From positions 1,426,001 to 1,490,000 of the forward strand of contig NZ_AP025343.1 in assembly GCF_021654775.1 (NCBI RefSeq): a stretch of DNA of 64,000 nt. Reading direction: 5' to 3'. Both the position numbers and the translations under genes were made by a program. This document shows, one piece after another, positions 17,055 to 27,000 of the stretch. This DNA comes from Paenibacillus azoreducens (lineage in GTDB: Bacteria; Bacillota; Bacilli; Paenibacillales; Paenibacillaceae). The notes under the pieces were generated by a model, which was not told the origin of the DNA, made no database searches, and saw only the letters and a program-made list of their open reading frames with translations. Each line of letters begins with the position of its first letter. Positions within the stretch are counted from its first letter, which is position 1.

Positions 17055-18922
17055 GACCGCGGGATGCCCAAGCTGTTATCATAAGGACTGATCCCTGCGA
17101 AAATGGGGCTGTCCAATAAGTCCCCAAAATAAAAAGTTGGACGGGAAAACGTCATGTTTTCCGTCCAACTTTTTTTGTTCTGTCGCTTTTGCAGGAAAGT
17201 GGCTGAGCGGATGCCCGCCACCTTCAGTAGATTGTGGGCCAAAGCCACAATCCCAAATTCGGTGTGAACCTTCTCCATCCCTCGCAAGGAGAAGCGACGG
17301 AACGAGCGATTGCCCTTGATGTGACCGAATACGCTTTCTACCTCGACTTTACGCCGAGCATAGATCGCAGATCTCTCGTCATCCTCAAGGGCTTTCTTGG
17401 CCTTTGCTTTTAACTCTTCCCAGATTGTATTCCAGTGTACCTGGCGGTTCCCCTTGGCCTTGGTGCAGCTTGCCTTGAGTGGACAATCACTGCAATCTTC
17501 ACATTCATAAATCTTAAAGCTTTGCTCCAGGCCAGACGCGTTTTTCTTCATTTGGTATTTCTTAAAGCGAACGTACTGGCCATTCGGGCAAATAAATCGG
17601 TCATCTTGCTCTTCATACGTCCAATTGGAGGCATGTCGGATGTCCTTCTTGTAGCGACGCGCTTTCTCTTTCATATAACTGCCGTAAGGAATGAGAAAAT
17701 CAAAACGAGGCTCTTTTTCTTCGCCCACCGCATACAAGTAATTTTCCTCGCTGCCATAGCCTGCATCGGCAATCACCGTTTTCGGCATCGGCAAAGCAGA
17801 CGCAGCCAATCGCTCCATATGGGGGATGAAGCAACGTGTATCTGTAGGTCGCTGATGAAGGCTGTAAAACAAAATGAACTGGTTTTCTGTCGCTATTTGC
17901 ACATTGTAACCCGGTTTCAGTTGACCATTCTTCATGTGGTCTTCCTTCATCCGCATAAACGTGGCATCTGGATCAGTTTTGGAGTAGCTGTTGCGATTGC
18001 CAAAGCAGGCTTTCTGCTGCTCATACTTGGCGAGCCGCGGAAGAAAGTCCTCCCAAATTTGTTTCAGTGGCTGCTTCAGGGCACTGCGCTCTTTGCGTAA
18101 GGCTTTTCTCGCTCCGCTGTCGTTTGCCTGAGCCATTTGTTCGGTGAAATCCTCCACTTTTTCTTCCAGTAGGGCGGCTGCTTCTTCGAGTCTTACAGGA
18201 AGTTCATCCGGGGCTGCCGCCGCGTATTCGTCGGCTTCTTGCTGTGTGAGCGTATGAATATGCGCAAGGGTCGCCTGTACCTTTTCCTTGAGCTTCTCTT
18301 CAAAGTGAAGGGTGGATTTTTTCCACACAAAAGAATACTTGTTAGCATCAGCTTCGATCTTCGTGCCGTCTAAAAAGTAGTTCTCCATCGTGATGTAATT
18401 GTCTGCGATGAGCTTTTGGATCATTGTTTCAAACAGCTCGTCCATAAATGCTTTCATACGCACGCCACGGAAGTCGTTCAAGGTACGGAAGTCGGGCTGT
18501 TGCATCGCCGCCAGCCACATCGCCGGGAGGTTCTCTTGCAGCAGCTTTTCAATGCCTCGGCAAGAGTAAACCTTTTGCGAGTAACCGTAAAGGATCACCT
18601 TGAGCATCATTTTGGGATGGTAGGGACTGCGGCCTCCGCCTGTGTAGTGGGCAAACAGTTGCTGATCTGGAATGGATTCGATCATTTCATCAATGACATG
18701 TGCCACATGGTGGTCAGGAATGAATAGTTCCAAATTCAGAATCATCTGAGCTTGCTTGTTATCGTACGGCTTGAAGGTAGGGGCAAGATTTCGTTTAGGT
18801 ATCACTTTTTCTTCCACATCCTCTAGAGGAAGTGTCACTTGCATGGTATACTGTTCGGTAGTAGTCGTTAGATTACGCAAAAAAATCGCCCTTTCCTGAG
18901 TTGGTTGTGTGGTAACTTCCAT
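16976..18922 (-). CDS. IS1182-family transposase
   Basis: About 648 residues if it starts at ATG 18922; a TTG about 39 bp later behind AGGAAAGGG is another choice. The N-terminal DUF772-type segment includes LFAHYTGGGRSPYHPKMMLKVILYGY. The central DDE region has FLDGTKIEADANKYSF and TVIADAGYGSEENY; a Cys cluster (CEDCSDCPLKASC) precedes the terminal ARRKVEVESVFGHIKGNR with the catalytic Glu. The frame has no stop inside the element. It runs through the left inverted repeat and ends 125 bp outside, antisense to phnE, so the last ~43 residues come from flanking DNA. Confidence 0.9.
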   Translation of the reverse strand: MEVTTQPTQERAIFLRNLTTTTEQYTMQVTLPLEDVEEKVIPKRNLAPTFKPYDNKQAQMILNLELFIPDHHVAHVIDEMIESIPDQQLFAHYTGGGRSPYHPKMMLKVILYGYSQKVYSCRGIEKLLQENLPAMWLAAMQQPDFRTLNDFRGVRMKAFMDELFETMIQKLIADNYITMENYFLDGTKIEADANKYSFVWKKSTLHFEEKLKEKVQATLAHIHTLTQQEADEYAAAAPDELPVRLEEAAALLEEKVEDFTEQMAQANDSGARKALRKERSALKQPLKQIWEDFLPRLAKYEQQKACFGNRNSYSKTDPDATFMRMKEDHMKNGQLKPGYNVQIATENQFILFYSLHQRPTDTRCFIPHMERLAASALPMPKTVIADAGYGSEENYLYAVGEEKEPRFDFLIPYGSYMKEKARRYKKDIRHASNWTYEEQDDRFICPNGQYVRFKKYQMKKNASGLEQSFKIYECEDCSDCPLKASCTKAKGNRQVHWNTIWEELKAKAKKALEDDERSAIYARRKVEVESVFGHIKGNRSFRRFSLRGMEKVHTEFGIVALAHNLLKVAGIRSATFLQKRQNKKSWTENMTFSRPTFYFGDLLDSPIFAGISPYDNSLGIPRSYFPALSLRLARPAATSSKIANPKIK

Positions 18923-19017
18923 TCTACAAGAATTGGCGTTTTTTTTGTTCCTTTTTTTAACATCCAACAAAAACGGGGCGTCCAGCATCAGCTTTTACTG
19001 ACTTTCTGGACAGCCCC
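17105..19017 (-). mobile_element. IS1182-type insertion sequence, ~1.9 kb
   Basis: The ends are inverted repeats: GGGGCTGTCCAATAAGTC at the left and, read inward on the minus strand, GGGGCTGTCCAGAAAGTC at the right, 16 of 18 matching. The flanking A/T bases extend the match. A convincing target duplication is not visible. The element carries one transposase gene on the minus strand and sits between phnE and the P450 gene. Confidence 0.88.
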
Positions 19018-19134
19018 ATTTTTTTAGGATTCAACGCTTTAGGCATACCTGTACCGGGCCAATGTTTGGGAACCCCACAGGAATGTGACGATTACCGTCG
19101 CAATGGCTGTTCATGATCCGGCCACATGAAAACG

Positions 19135-20259
19135 TTATTTCAAAATAATAGGCAGTTCCTTCAGCGCAAACATCACCGTGCTTTCCTGGCGCTCAAGCTC
19201 TACGGAATGGTCGCGGCGAAAATCCGGAAAACGTTCCAGCAGTGTTTCGATGGCAATTTTGGATTCAAGGCGGGCAAGCTGGGCGCCGAGACAATAATGA
19301 ATACCGCTGCCAAGGCCCAAATGAGGGTTGGGATTACGATGGATGTTAAATTCATCAGGCCGTTCAAAGACATCCTCGTCATGGTTGGCTGCAGCCATCC
19401 AAATATGCACGAACTGACCTTTTTTGAGTTCTTTGCCGCGCAGCACGGTGTCTTCTTTGACATGGCGGAACATCAATTGTACCGGTGAAAAATAGCGGAA
19501 TGTTTCTTCGATGGCTCCCGGGATCAGCGTCCGGTCGGCAAGCAGTTGCGACCTTACTTCGGGTAAACTGTCGATGGCAAGCATGGCTGAGGAGATCAAA
19601 TTGGTTGTGGTTTCATTGCCGGCCACGAGCAGAAGGATGCAGAAGCCGATGATTTCCAAATCGCTGAGATGTTCATTATCAATGCGCGCTTCCACCAGTT
19701 TGGTGATCAGATCATCTTGCGGATGGCGGCGCCGGTCCTCGGCAATGACCGAGAAATACTCGCTCATTTCCCGCTGGCACTGGTAATAGCTTTCTGCATG
19801 ATCGCCAACCAAAGCATCCGACCATTCCTTGAATTTTTGCCTGTCTTTTATGGACACCCCGAGCATTTCAGCGATGACGGTAATCGGAAGCGGACTCGTA
19901 AAATCGGCAACCGCGTCCATTTTGCCGTTTTTCTCGGCTTCATCAAGCAGGGAAGCGGTAATGGCTTGGATTTTCGGAGCGAGGGATTCAATCACACGCG
20001 GGGTAAAGGCCTGGGAAACAAGCTTGCGCAGCTGACGGTGTTTTGGCGGATCCTGCCGCAAAATGCTTGATTCAAGCGGATCTTCAACAGAAGGGGAACC
20101 TTGGGAAGAAAAAACTTCGTAATTCGTAAAGACAGCCTTGACGTCCTCGTATTTAAAAACGTTCCAGAACCCATTTTCTTCGGGTTGAACGACCGGGGAG
20201 TTCTCGCGCATTTGTTTGAACCATTCCAAGGGCAGCAAACCGTTTTTGTTCCATTCCAT
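19135..20259 (-). CDS. Cytochrome P450 (class I bacterial type)
   Basis: 374 residues, somewhat short for a bacterial P450 but with all core motifs. The I-helix is LLLVAGNETTTN, the EXXR motif ETFR is near 252-255, and the heme-binding loop GLGSGIHYCLGAQLARLE carries the axial Cys at about 323. It resembles the CYP109/CypA-like proteins of bacilli. The substrate is unknown and no redox partner is adjacent. It lies 78 bp downstream of a TetR gene on the same strand; the gap holds a perfect palindrome shared with the tetR promoter. Confidence 0.92.
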   Translation of the reverse strand: MEWNKNGLLPLEWFKQMRENSPVVQPEENGFWNVFKYEDVKAVFTNYEVFSSQGSPSVEDPLESSILRQDPPKHRQLRKLVSQAFTPRVIESLAPKIQAITASLLDEAEKNGKMDAVADFTSPLPITVIAEMLGVSIKDRQKFKEWSDALVGDHAESYYQCQREMSEYFSVIAEDRRRHPQDDLITKLVEARIDNEHLSDLEIIGFCILLLVAGNETTTNLISSAMLAIDSLPEVRSQLLADRTLIPGAIEETFRYFSPVQLMFRHVKEDTVLRGKELKKGQFVHIWMAAANHDEDVFERPDEFNIHRNPNPHLGLGSGIHYCLGAQLARLESKIAIETLLERFPDFRRDHSVELERQESTVMFALKELPIILK

Positions 20260-20294
20260 ATTTTAAAATCCTCGCTTTCATCCGCATTTTTTTG

Positions 20295-20310
20295 AACTGA
20301 CTGGTCAGTT
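20295..20310. promoter_or_regulatory. Operator of the TetR regulator, copy 1 (P450 side)
   Basis: AACTGAC-TG-GTCAGTT is a perfect palindrome between tetR and the P450 gene. An almost identical site (14-bp core) occurs in front of tetR itself. Confidence 0.8.
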
Positions 20311-20336
20311 TTATAAATTTAAAAAAGAAGGCCTTG

Positions 20337-20915
20337 CTAATCGATCGATATAAACAGGCCTTTAGTAATAACTGTGAAGATAAAATGCTCCAAGTCCTGG
20401 CGGGAATACTCATCCTGGTGGCTCAGATAGTAATTGCAGGCGCTCTCCATTGTGCCGACAATGCTGGCTGCGGCCAAATTTGCATCAAGATCGCGGAGCA
20501 GATTTTGTTCGCATTTGCCTTCCTCCAGGATTTTCGCCAGGAAGTTCAGATGCTCGCGTCTTAGCTGCTTTAATTCATCCAGGACATCCTGCTCGATTCC
20601 ATTTGAAATCTCATTAAAGACAATATGCGCAAAATGGCGGGATTCCAAAAATAAATCCAAATGATGACGTATGATCCGAAAAATCATTTCTTCAAGCGGA
20701 AGAGGAGCATTCAGATCGGCTTCCGTCCGCCGCATAATGTCTTCGAAGCCGGCTTTGACCACCGTTTTGAACAGCTGGGATTTCGAAGGGAAATTATAGT
20801 AGAGCGTACCTTTGGCGACCTGTGCCCGCAGGGCGATTTCGTCCATGCTCGCACGGTGGTATCCATTTTCGGAGAATACTTCGATGGCTGCGTGAATGAT
20901 TTTTTCTTTACTCAA
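20337..20915 (-). CDS. TetR/AcrR-family transcriptional regulator
   Basis: 192 residues from TTG 20915 with AAAGG upstream. The N-terminal helix-turn-helix (about 5-50) reads IHAAIEVFSENGYHRASMDEIA and VAKGTLYYNFPSKSQLF. The rest is a helical ligand domain. Twin palindromic operators flank the gene, one in its own promoter and one before the P450, so it most likely represses both itself and the P450. Confidence 0.92.
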   Translation of the reverse strand: MSKEKIIHAAIEVFSENGYHRASMDEIALRAQVAKGTLYYNFPSKSQLFKTVVKAGFEDIMRRTEADLNAPLPLEEMIFRIIRHHLDLFLESRHFAHIVFNEISNGIEQDVLDELKQLRREHLNFLAKILEEGKCEQNLLRDLDANLAAASIVGTMESACNYYLSHQDEYSRQDLEHFIFTVITKGLFISID

Positions 20916-20955
20916 GGGTATCTACCTTTCACAAGCATAATTCGCATTAAAATTA

Positions 20956-20971
20956 ATCTGACTGGTCAGTT
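20956..20971. promoter_or_regulatory. Operator of the TetR regulator, copy 2 (autoregulatory)
   Basis: ATCTGACTGGTCAGTT matches the site at 20295-20310 at 15 of 16 positions. It lies about 40 bp before the tetR start. Confidence 0.8.
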
Positions 20972-21169
20972 CAAAAAGAGAATAACATGCTGGGAAAAAT
21001 TAGTCAAATGGGTTAACATGAAGAAGAAGAAGAGGTCCGATGATTTGCTTTTTCCGTGCGTATCCTGTACATATGGACCATAGTAGTGTATATTTCAACA
21101 TCTGGTTCATTTATCGGTAGAAATGGATATGACTGAATCAAGAACAAAATAAGGTAACGGAGTGATCAC

Positions 21170-21358
21170 TTGAGCAAATCAAAAGGCAAGGGCGGAACAG
21201 GCAGGGGAACGGGCAAGAAAGGCTGGACCCGCTGGGATGCTAAAGCCCGCCGGATCAAAAGCGCCCCGAAGCCTTATACCAGTAAGGGGACGAAAAAAAC
21301 TGGTGAAGCCGCAGGCGATGGACCCGTCAAAAACGACAGCGACGCAAAGCGCGGGTGA
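21170..21358 (+). CDS. Small very basic protein (DUF3934-like)
   Basis: 62 residues starting at TTG 21170 behind ACGGAGTG. It is full of Lys and Gly (MSKSKGKGGTGRGTGKKGW). The N-terminal GKGGTGRGTGKKGW pattern resembles short Bacillaceae proteins grouped as DUF3934, function unknown. A nucleic-acid-binding role would fit the charge but is not shown. Confidence 0.6.
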   Translation: MSKSKGKGGTGRGTGKKGWTRWDAKARRIKSAPKPYTSKGTKKTGEAAGDGPVKNDSDAKRG

Positions 21359-21566
21359 CATTCATAAGGGGATGACATGCAAATTAAATACGGAAGTGGA
21401 AAGTAAACGCGCAAGCGGTCTGCCCGAAGAATTACAATGAACTAAAATGCCGCCAACCGCACGACGGACTGAAGAGAGCGGCTGGGCGTTGTCAAGCGGT
21501 TAGGCCAGGGGAAAAGGCAGCAAACGATTGACAAGCGCCGCCAACTACAATTTAAGGAGTGGTATT

Positions 21567-21872
21567 CTGAGAAAGCAAAAACCAATGTCATTTGAAGATC
21601 TGCTGAAAGAGCTGCAAGGCCAAAAAATGGTTCAGGAAGATCCGGATCATGTACCGCTGAACGAATTGTTTGATGCGTCGTTTATGCGGAAGCATTCTTC
21701 CTTCAACAGTTTTGGGGAGTTTGTAGAGAAGGGCAACTTCCAAATCGAGACGTATGCAGACATCGGCAACATCCCTGACGAGCTGTTTGACCGGCATATC
21801 TCCAGAGAGACCGACTTCGCGGACTGGAAATCCATGCTGGATCAAGCCAACGCGGAGTATAACGGGAAGTAA
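21567..21872 (+). CDS. Small acidic protein of unknown function; non-canonical start
   Basis: About 101 residues (RKQKPMSFEDLLKELQGQ...). The best ribosome binding site, AAGGAG at 21554, is followed seven bases later by CTG (21567), preceded by ATT at 21564. The nearest canonical starts are TTG 21528, which is upstream of that site, and ATG 21585, which is 25 bp past it. I therefore place the start at CTG. The sequence is helical and acidic, has no membrane segment, and I do not recognise the family. Confidence 0.55.
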   Translation: MRKQKPMSFEDLLKELQGQKMVQEDPDHVPLNELFDASFMRKHSSFNSFGEFVEKGNFQIETYADIGNIPDELFDRHISRETDFADWKSMLDQANAEYNGK

Positions 21873-21916
21873 GAGAATGCTCCGCATCTCAGTTTATAGA
21901 ACCTTGATCTTAGAAG

Positions 21917-21944
21917 AGCGCACCGATACAGGCTGCGCTTTTTT
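21917..21944 (+). terminator. Terminator between convergent small gene and hxlR-type gene
   Basis: AGCGCA and TGCGCT form a short stem followed by six T on the plus strand. Confidence 0.55.
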
Positions 21945-22287
21945 AAGTCCACCGTGCCGCCCATAACTTCATTTCATGGCAAATGACATGCAAATCCTGA
22001 CCTTTGGGCGTTAACGTATACTCAACGGTTACCGGAACGGTTGGGAAAACCTCACGTTCAAGGACGCCGTGCTCTTCAAGATGGCGAAGCGTACTGGTCA
22101 AGGCCCTCGGGCTTACGCTTGGAATCCGGCGCTGCAGTTCACCAAAGCGGAGCGTGCCGCCGAATAATTCGCGGATCACGAGAAAAGCCCATTTCCCGCC
22201 GAGCACATCAAGCGTTTTTTCGATATTGCATTCGATATGATCCGGGTTTTTCGGAATATAACTGCTGGCTTTTTTGATCGTTCCCAT
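21943..22287 (-). CDS. HxlR-family transcriptional regulator
   Basis: 114 residues starting at MGTIKK, nine bases after GGAGG; ATG 22293 is too near the site. The HxlR winged helix is clear: CNIEKTLDVLGGKWAFLVIRELF, LRFGELQRRIPSVSPRALT and the wing YTLTPKG. Cys22 in HIECNIE is at the position used for redox or electrophile sensing in relatives such as YodB. The gene is divergent from an aldo-keto reductase and shares a palindromic region with it. Confidence 0.9.
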   Translation of the reverse strand: MGTIKKASSYIPKNPDHIECNIEKTLDVLGGKWAFLVIRELFGGTLRFGELQRRIPSVSPRALTSTLRHLEEHGVLEREVFPTVPVTVEYTLTPKGQDLHVICHEMKLWAARWT

Positions 22288-22303
22288 AAGCATCCACCTC
22301 CAT

Positions 22304-22329
22304 TAGTATTTACTATACTTAGTATACTA
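22304..22329. promoter_or_regulatory. Nested palindromes, candidate HxlR operator
   Basis: Three overlapping inverted repeats lie here: TAGTA-TT-TACTA, TATACT-T-AGTATA and TAGTATACTA. They sit between the divergent hxlR and aldo-keto reductase genes, directly upstream of the hxlR ribosome binding site. Confidence 0.65.
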
Positions 22330-22436
22330 GATATCATCCGTATAATTAACTGAAAAACATTTCACTTCTTTTAATCGCATATAAACTTTTATAGAATGGA
22401 CAATGTATGCAGGAAATTTTAAGGAGGAATGTGAAC

Positions 22437-23375
22437 ATGAAATACCGGAGATTGGGCGGAAGCGGCCTTAAGGTCAGCGAAATCAGCTTGGGAAGCTGGC
22501 TTACATACGGCGGTTACGTAGAACGCGAAAATGCGGTAAATTCGATTAAAACGGCATATGATCTCGGCATTAATTTTTTTGATACAGCAAATGTGTATGA
22601 ACGAGGCGCGGCGGAGGAACTGGTTGGCGAAGCGCTGAAAGCGTATCCGCGTGAATCGTACGTGCTGGCGACCAAAGCCTTTTGGCCGATGGGCGACGGT
22701 CCCAATGACCGCGGTTTGTCGCGCAAACATATCATGGAGCAGGCCCATGCCAGCTTGAAGCGGTTGAATCATGACTATGTGGATATTTTCTACTGCCACC
22801 GTCATGACCCGGAAACGCCTCTCGAAGAAACGCTCCGTGCGCTCGACGACCTGGTTCGCCAAGGCAAAGTATTGTATGTGGGCGTGAGCGAATGGCAGGC
22901 TTCGCAGATTGCCGAAGCGCTTGGCGTAGCCGATCGCTACCTGCTGGACCGGATCGTGGTGAACCAGCCGCAATACAACATGTTCGAGCGTTATATCGAA
23001 AAAGAAATCATGCCGCTTTGCGAACGTTCCGGCATTGGCCAAGTGGTATTCTCGCCGCTGGCTCAAGGTCTGCTGACAGGCAAGTACACCTCCGCTTCGG
23101 ATATTCCGCAGGATAGCCGCGCCGCCAAGCTCGAATGGATGCGCAAAGGCATCACCGAAGAAAAAATCAACAAGGTAAAGCAGCTGGAGGGCATTGCGGG
23201 CGAACTCGGACTTTCCGTAGGCAATCTGGCTCTGGCCTGGATTCTGCGCAACAGCAATGTGGCCAGCGCGCTGGTTGGCGCAAGCCGTCCGGATCAGGTC
23301 ACAGAAAATGCCAAGGCTTCCGGCGTGGAGCTGAGTGCAGAGGTAATCGACCGCATCGAGGAAATTTTGAAATAG
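22437..23375 (+). CDS. Aldo/keto reductase (AKR6/KvBeta-like)
   Basis: 312 residues from ATG 22437 behind AAGGAGG. It has the AKR (beta/alpha)8 pattern: LGGSGLKVSEISLGSW, the catalytic Asp in NFFDTANVYERGAAEE, Lys in VLATKAFWP, and His in YCHRHDP. It reduces aldehydes or quinone-like carbonyls with NADPH. Divergence from an HxlR regulator with a shared operator suggests electrophile-induced detoxification. Confidence 0.92.
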   Translation: MKYRRLGGSGLKVSEISLGSWLTYGGYVERENAVNSIKTAYDLGINFFDTANVYERGAAEELVGEALKAYPRESYVLATKAFWPMGDGPNDRGLSRKHIMEQAHASLKRLNHDYVDIFYCHRHDPETPLEETLRALDDLVRQGKVLYVGVSEWQASQIAEALGVADRYLLDRIVVNQPQYNMFERYIEKEIMPLCERSGIGQVVFSPLAQGLLTGKYTSASDIPQDSRAAKLEWMRKGITEEKINKVKQLEGIAGELGLSVGNLALAWILRNSNVASALVGASRPDQVTENAKASGVELSAEVIDRIEEILK

Positions 23376-23436
23376 ATAGCATATCGTGGGCGAAGTAATC
23401 ATTGGTTTGAAGAGAACCTTTGATTGGCTTGCCATC

Positions 23437-23473
23437 AAAAATAGCGGCTCATGTAATTGGGTCGCTATTTTTT
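23437..23473 (+). terminator. Terminator after the aldo/keto reductase
   Basis: AAAATAGCG and CGCTATTTT form the stem, with extra T after it. Confidence 0.85.
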
Positions 23474-23550
23474 GTGTGTAAAAATATCTTCTCTTTGGAT
23501 TGTGGCCCTCTTCACGGGTTTCTTAGTGCGGTGCTGTCGCAATCTGTGCC

Positions 23551-23799
23551 CAATGTTTCGTTGGGGTATATCCCATATAAGCTAACGAAACAGAGAAGCG
23601 CTATTGCTGCTAAAAGGGAGCCGAATCCTGCGTAACGAAACTACATATCGTTATTTGGGCCAAAAGCGGTTTGATCTGCTCCAATTTTGGCGAATAACGA
23701 TGCACAGTTTCGTTAGGATATTTTAAGGCTGTATTTTGGCTTAATAGCGATATCCAGTTTCGTTAGAGCATCGCAATGTGATCCGTCCAGTTTCATTAG
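23551..23799. repeat. Scattered TAACGAAAC / GTTTCGTTA intergenic repeats
   Basis: The 9-10-base word CTAACGAAAC or its reverse complement appears at least five times, in both orientations, 30-80 bp apart. This is a gene-free stretch (23376-24075). Confidence 0.7.
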
Positions 23800-23862
23800 A
23801 GCGTCACAATGCAATCTGCCCGATTTTAAAGAGCATCACAATGTAAATGTACCCTGGTTGCG
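23765..23862. repeat. Degenerate ~32-bp tandem repeat, three copies
   Basis: Each unit begins AGAGCRTCRCAATG and runs 32-33 bp. No reading frame is maintained through it. Confidence 0.65.
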
Positions 23863-24075
23863 ATAGAAAACAGCGATGGGAATATCTCCCTGATTTCCCA
23901 CGTAATAGCTATAAAAGGATGGTTATATTTGGTTTATGTAAAATGCGACGCTTACTTTTGTATAGTTTCTGTAAAATCATATACTTAGTAGATTCAAGTT
24001 TGATATAGTGTTCATCAAGGTAACCGGATACCAGGAACGATACATTTATTTTTACTTCAAGGCGGTGCAGACAAC

Positions 24076-27000
24076 TTGTTATCTCAAAAATGGACACGAA
24101 TGTTATTGGCAGTTCCACTTACGTTGAGCTTGTTTGGACAGGGAGTGCCAGCGGCTTCGGCGAGCAGCGACAGTTCCGCGCAGGCGCAGGAAAGTCCGGC
24201 AGCAAGCGGCACGGGCAGATGGATGTCCGGGGAATTTCACGTACATACGTTTCAATCGGATGATGCGCAGACTTCTTTGAAGGATGTGCTTGATCATGCA
24301 TTTGACAAATACGGCTTCGATTGGATCGCGACCGCGAATCATTTGCGGTCTTCGAAGCGTGACGATAAAGGGAATGATATTCCGGGTGGACCGATCCCGT
24401 TTTCCAAAGGGGCGATGGAATACGAGGTGCCCGAAATCAAGAAACTTCAGGAACAAGGCAAATATGCAGGAAAAATGATTTTCTCCGGTTTCGAATGGGA
24501 TATGCCAAGCCATGAGCATGTGTCCATCGGAATTTTGGGCAACGAGCCGAATTCGGAAGCGACGCTGAAGGCGGCGAATCAGTTCGAATATTTGTTTACG
24601 AACCGGGATGCTTCCTGGTTCGATCCGGCAGATGTCGCCGAGTGGAACCAGCAGGATCAGCGGGCGTACACTACGCATGCGGATGCCTTAACCGCCATTA
24701 GCTGGCTCAAAAATAAATTTCCGCAAACGAGCTACGTGATTCTGAACCATCCGTCCCGTATCGTAGGCAAATACACGATTGCGGACATCCGCGACCTGAA
24801 TAACCTGGCGCCGGATATCGTGTTCGGGATGGAAGGCATGATCGGAGGTCAGATGGAGCCGGACCGGGGGGGTTATAATACGCCTTATACTTCGGCCGAC
24901 CCCCTGTTAGACCCGAAGGCCAAAAACAGATCTTACGGCGGTACGGACTACATGGTCGCCAAGGTCGGAGGCGTATGGGATGCATTGCTTGGCGAAGGGC
25001 GTCATTTTTGGAATTTCGCCAACTCGGATTTTCATTTTAAAATCAGGGGACCTTATTCGAGCGGATATTGGCCTGGGGAATATTCCAGGAACTATACCTG
25101 GACCGAAGGCAGCGACATGCAGTCGATCCTGAACGGTCTCCGATCGGGTAAATCCTTCTCCGTCTACGGAGATTTGATCAATGAACTGGATTTCCATGCC
25201 GCAAACGGCGGGGCGAAAGCCGATATGGGCGGCGATCTGCAGGTGACGGAAGGCGATGACGTCGAGCTTACGATCCGCTTCAAGAGCCCGGAAACGAATC
25301 ATTACGAATCGCCGGTAGACAGCGGGATATCCGGGCATGCGGTTCCGCAGGTCGATCATGTGGATCTGATTGCCGGGGACGTCACCGGAAAAACCGAGCC
25401 GGGAACTCCTGAATACAGCAAAGACACCAATGATTCCACCAAAGTGATCGCGACCTTCACAAGCAAAGATTGGACGACGGACAGCGAAGGTTACAACGTG
25501 ATCAAATACACAGTGAAATCCGCGGAGAAAAACCAATATTTCCGGTTAAGAGGCACTAATCTCGGCATGAATGTGGAAGGCGAGACCAAGGACGGCAATC
25601 CGCTGCTTGATCCGGTTACCGATGAAGCCGATAACGATACGCGTTTTAATGCGATCAACGACCGCAATTATAAGGATCTTTGGTTTTATTCGAACCCAGT
25701 GTTTGTGACGGTTGCCCCGAATGACCAATTTGCGGTTGAGGCAGCTAAAAGTGCTCTGGATCTGGGCGACTTAAGCTCTGTTACTACAGATATTTCTTTG
25801 CCGACTGAAGGTGAGCGCGGCACAAGCATACAGTGGACAAGCTCGCATCCGGACGTGATCGCAAATGATGGAAAGCTTGGAAATCGGCCGGAAAATAACA
25901 TATTGGTAACGCTGACCGCCGAAATTACGCGCGGCAGCGCGAAGGTAACCAAAACATTCCTGGCGGTAGTAGCCGGTATGAATCCTGCGACCGTTGAACT
26001 GCACAGCGCTATGTTTACCGCAGATGGAAAACCTTATGCTGATGGTGCGTGGACGAATCAGAGCGTGACGGCCAGCGTTTATGCCGATGTACATGAGCCG
26101 AGCACATCGGTGACCCTGGAGTTGTCGCAGGACGGCGGACAAACTTATGAGCCTTATACCGCTAATGAACCGCTTGTTTATGAGGAAGAAGGGGAGCGGC
26201 AGCTGCTGTTCCGGGCGACGGACGAAACGAATGTTCAAACGCTCTTGCCGTTAAAGATCAAAATCGATAAGACGCCGCCGGTGATCACTCTTATCGGTGC
26301 CGAAACGGTAACGCTGACCGTCGGTGATCAATACAAGGAGCAGGGGGCGAAAGTCACTGATCCGGTTGGAGTACCGGAAGAGGTTGTTATTACTGGGGAA
26401 GTCAATACCTCGGTTTCAGGCCAATATACGGTGCTTTACAATGCTAAAGATGCCGCAGGCAACGCTGCCGCGGAAGTAAAACGAACCGTTATTGTGAAGG
26501 AGAAGGACAGCGGTATGCCGCCTGCAGGGGGAGGTTCCAATGCCGGAGGCGGAACTGGAAACGGCGGTTCCGGCAGCGTAACGCCAACACCGCCAACGAC
26601 GACTTCGCCTTCCACACCTCCACCAACGCCATCCGTTCCGGAAGGTCCCAAACCGCTGCCATCCGCACAAGCCGATGTATCAGCTGCCCATGGTTCAACG
26701 GGAAGCATACCGGATGTCGCGAAATGGACGATTCCGGCAGGGGCGGTCCAGGTGGACCGTCAATTGAATGTAGCTGTCGTGACGGATAGCGGGGTGCCGT
26801 CTACGGGAACGCATAAAGTTATTGGTCCGGTTGTTGCTTTCACGAGCGCATCTGGCGGTACGCTTGCCAAACCGATGGATCTGACGCTTCACTATGATCC
26901 GAAGCAGCTCCCTTCTTCGCAGAAGCCAGCCGTATACTACTACAACGAATCCAGACATGCCTGGGTGTACCTTGGAGGGAAAGTAAACCCGGACGGCATG

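Noticed and set aside
22419..23438. 339-aa minus-strand frame opposite the aldo/keto reductase
   Set aside because: It mirrors codon bias of the real gene; no start site or family features.
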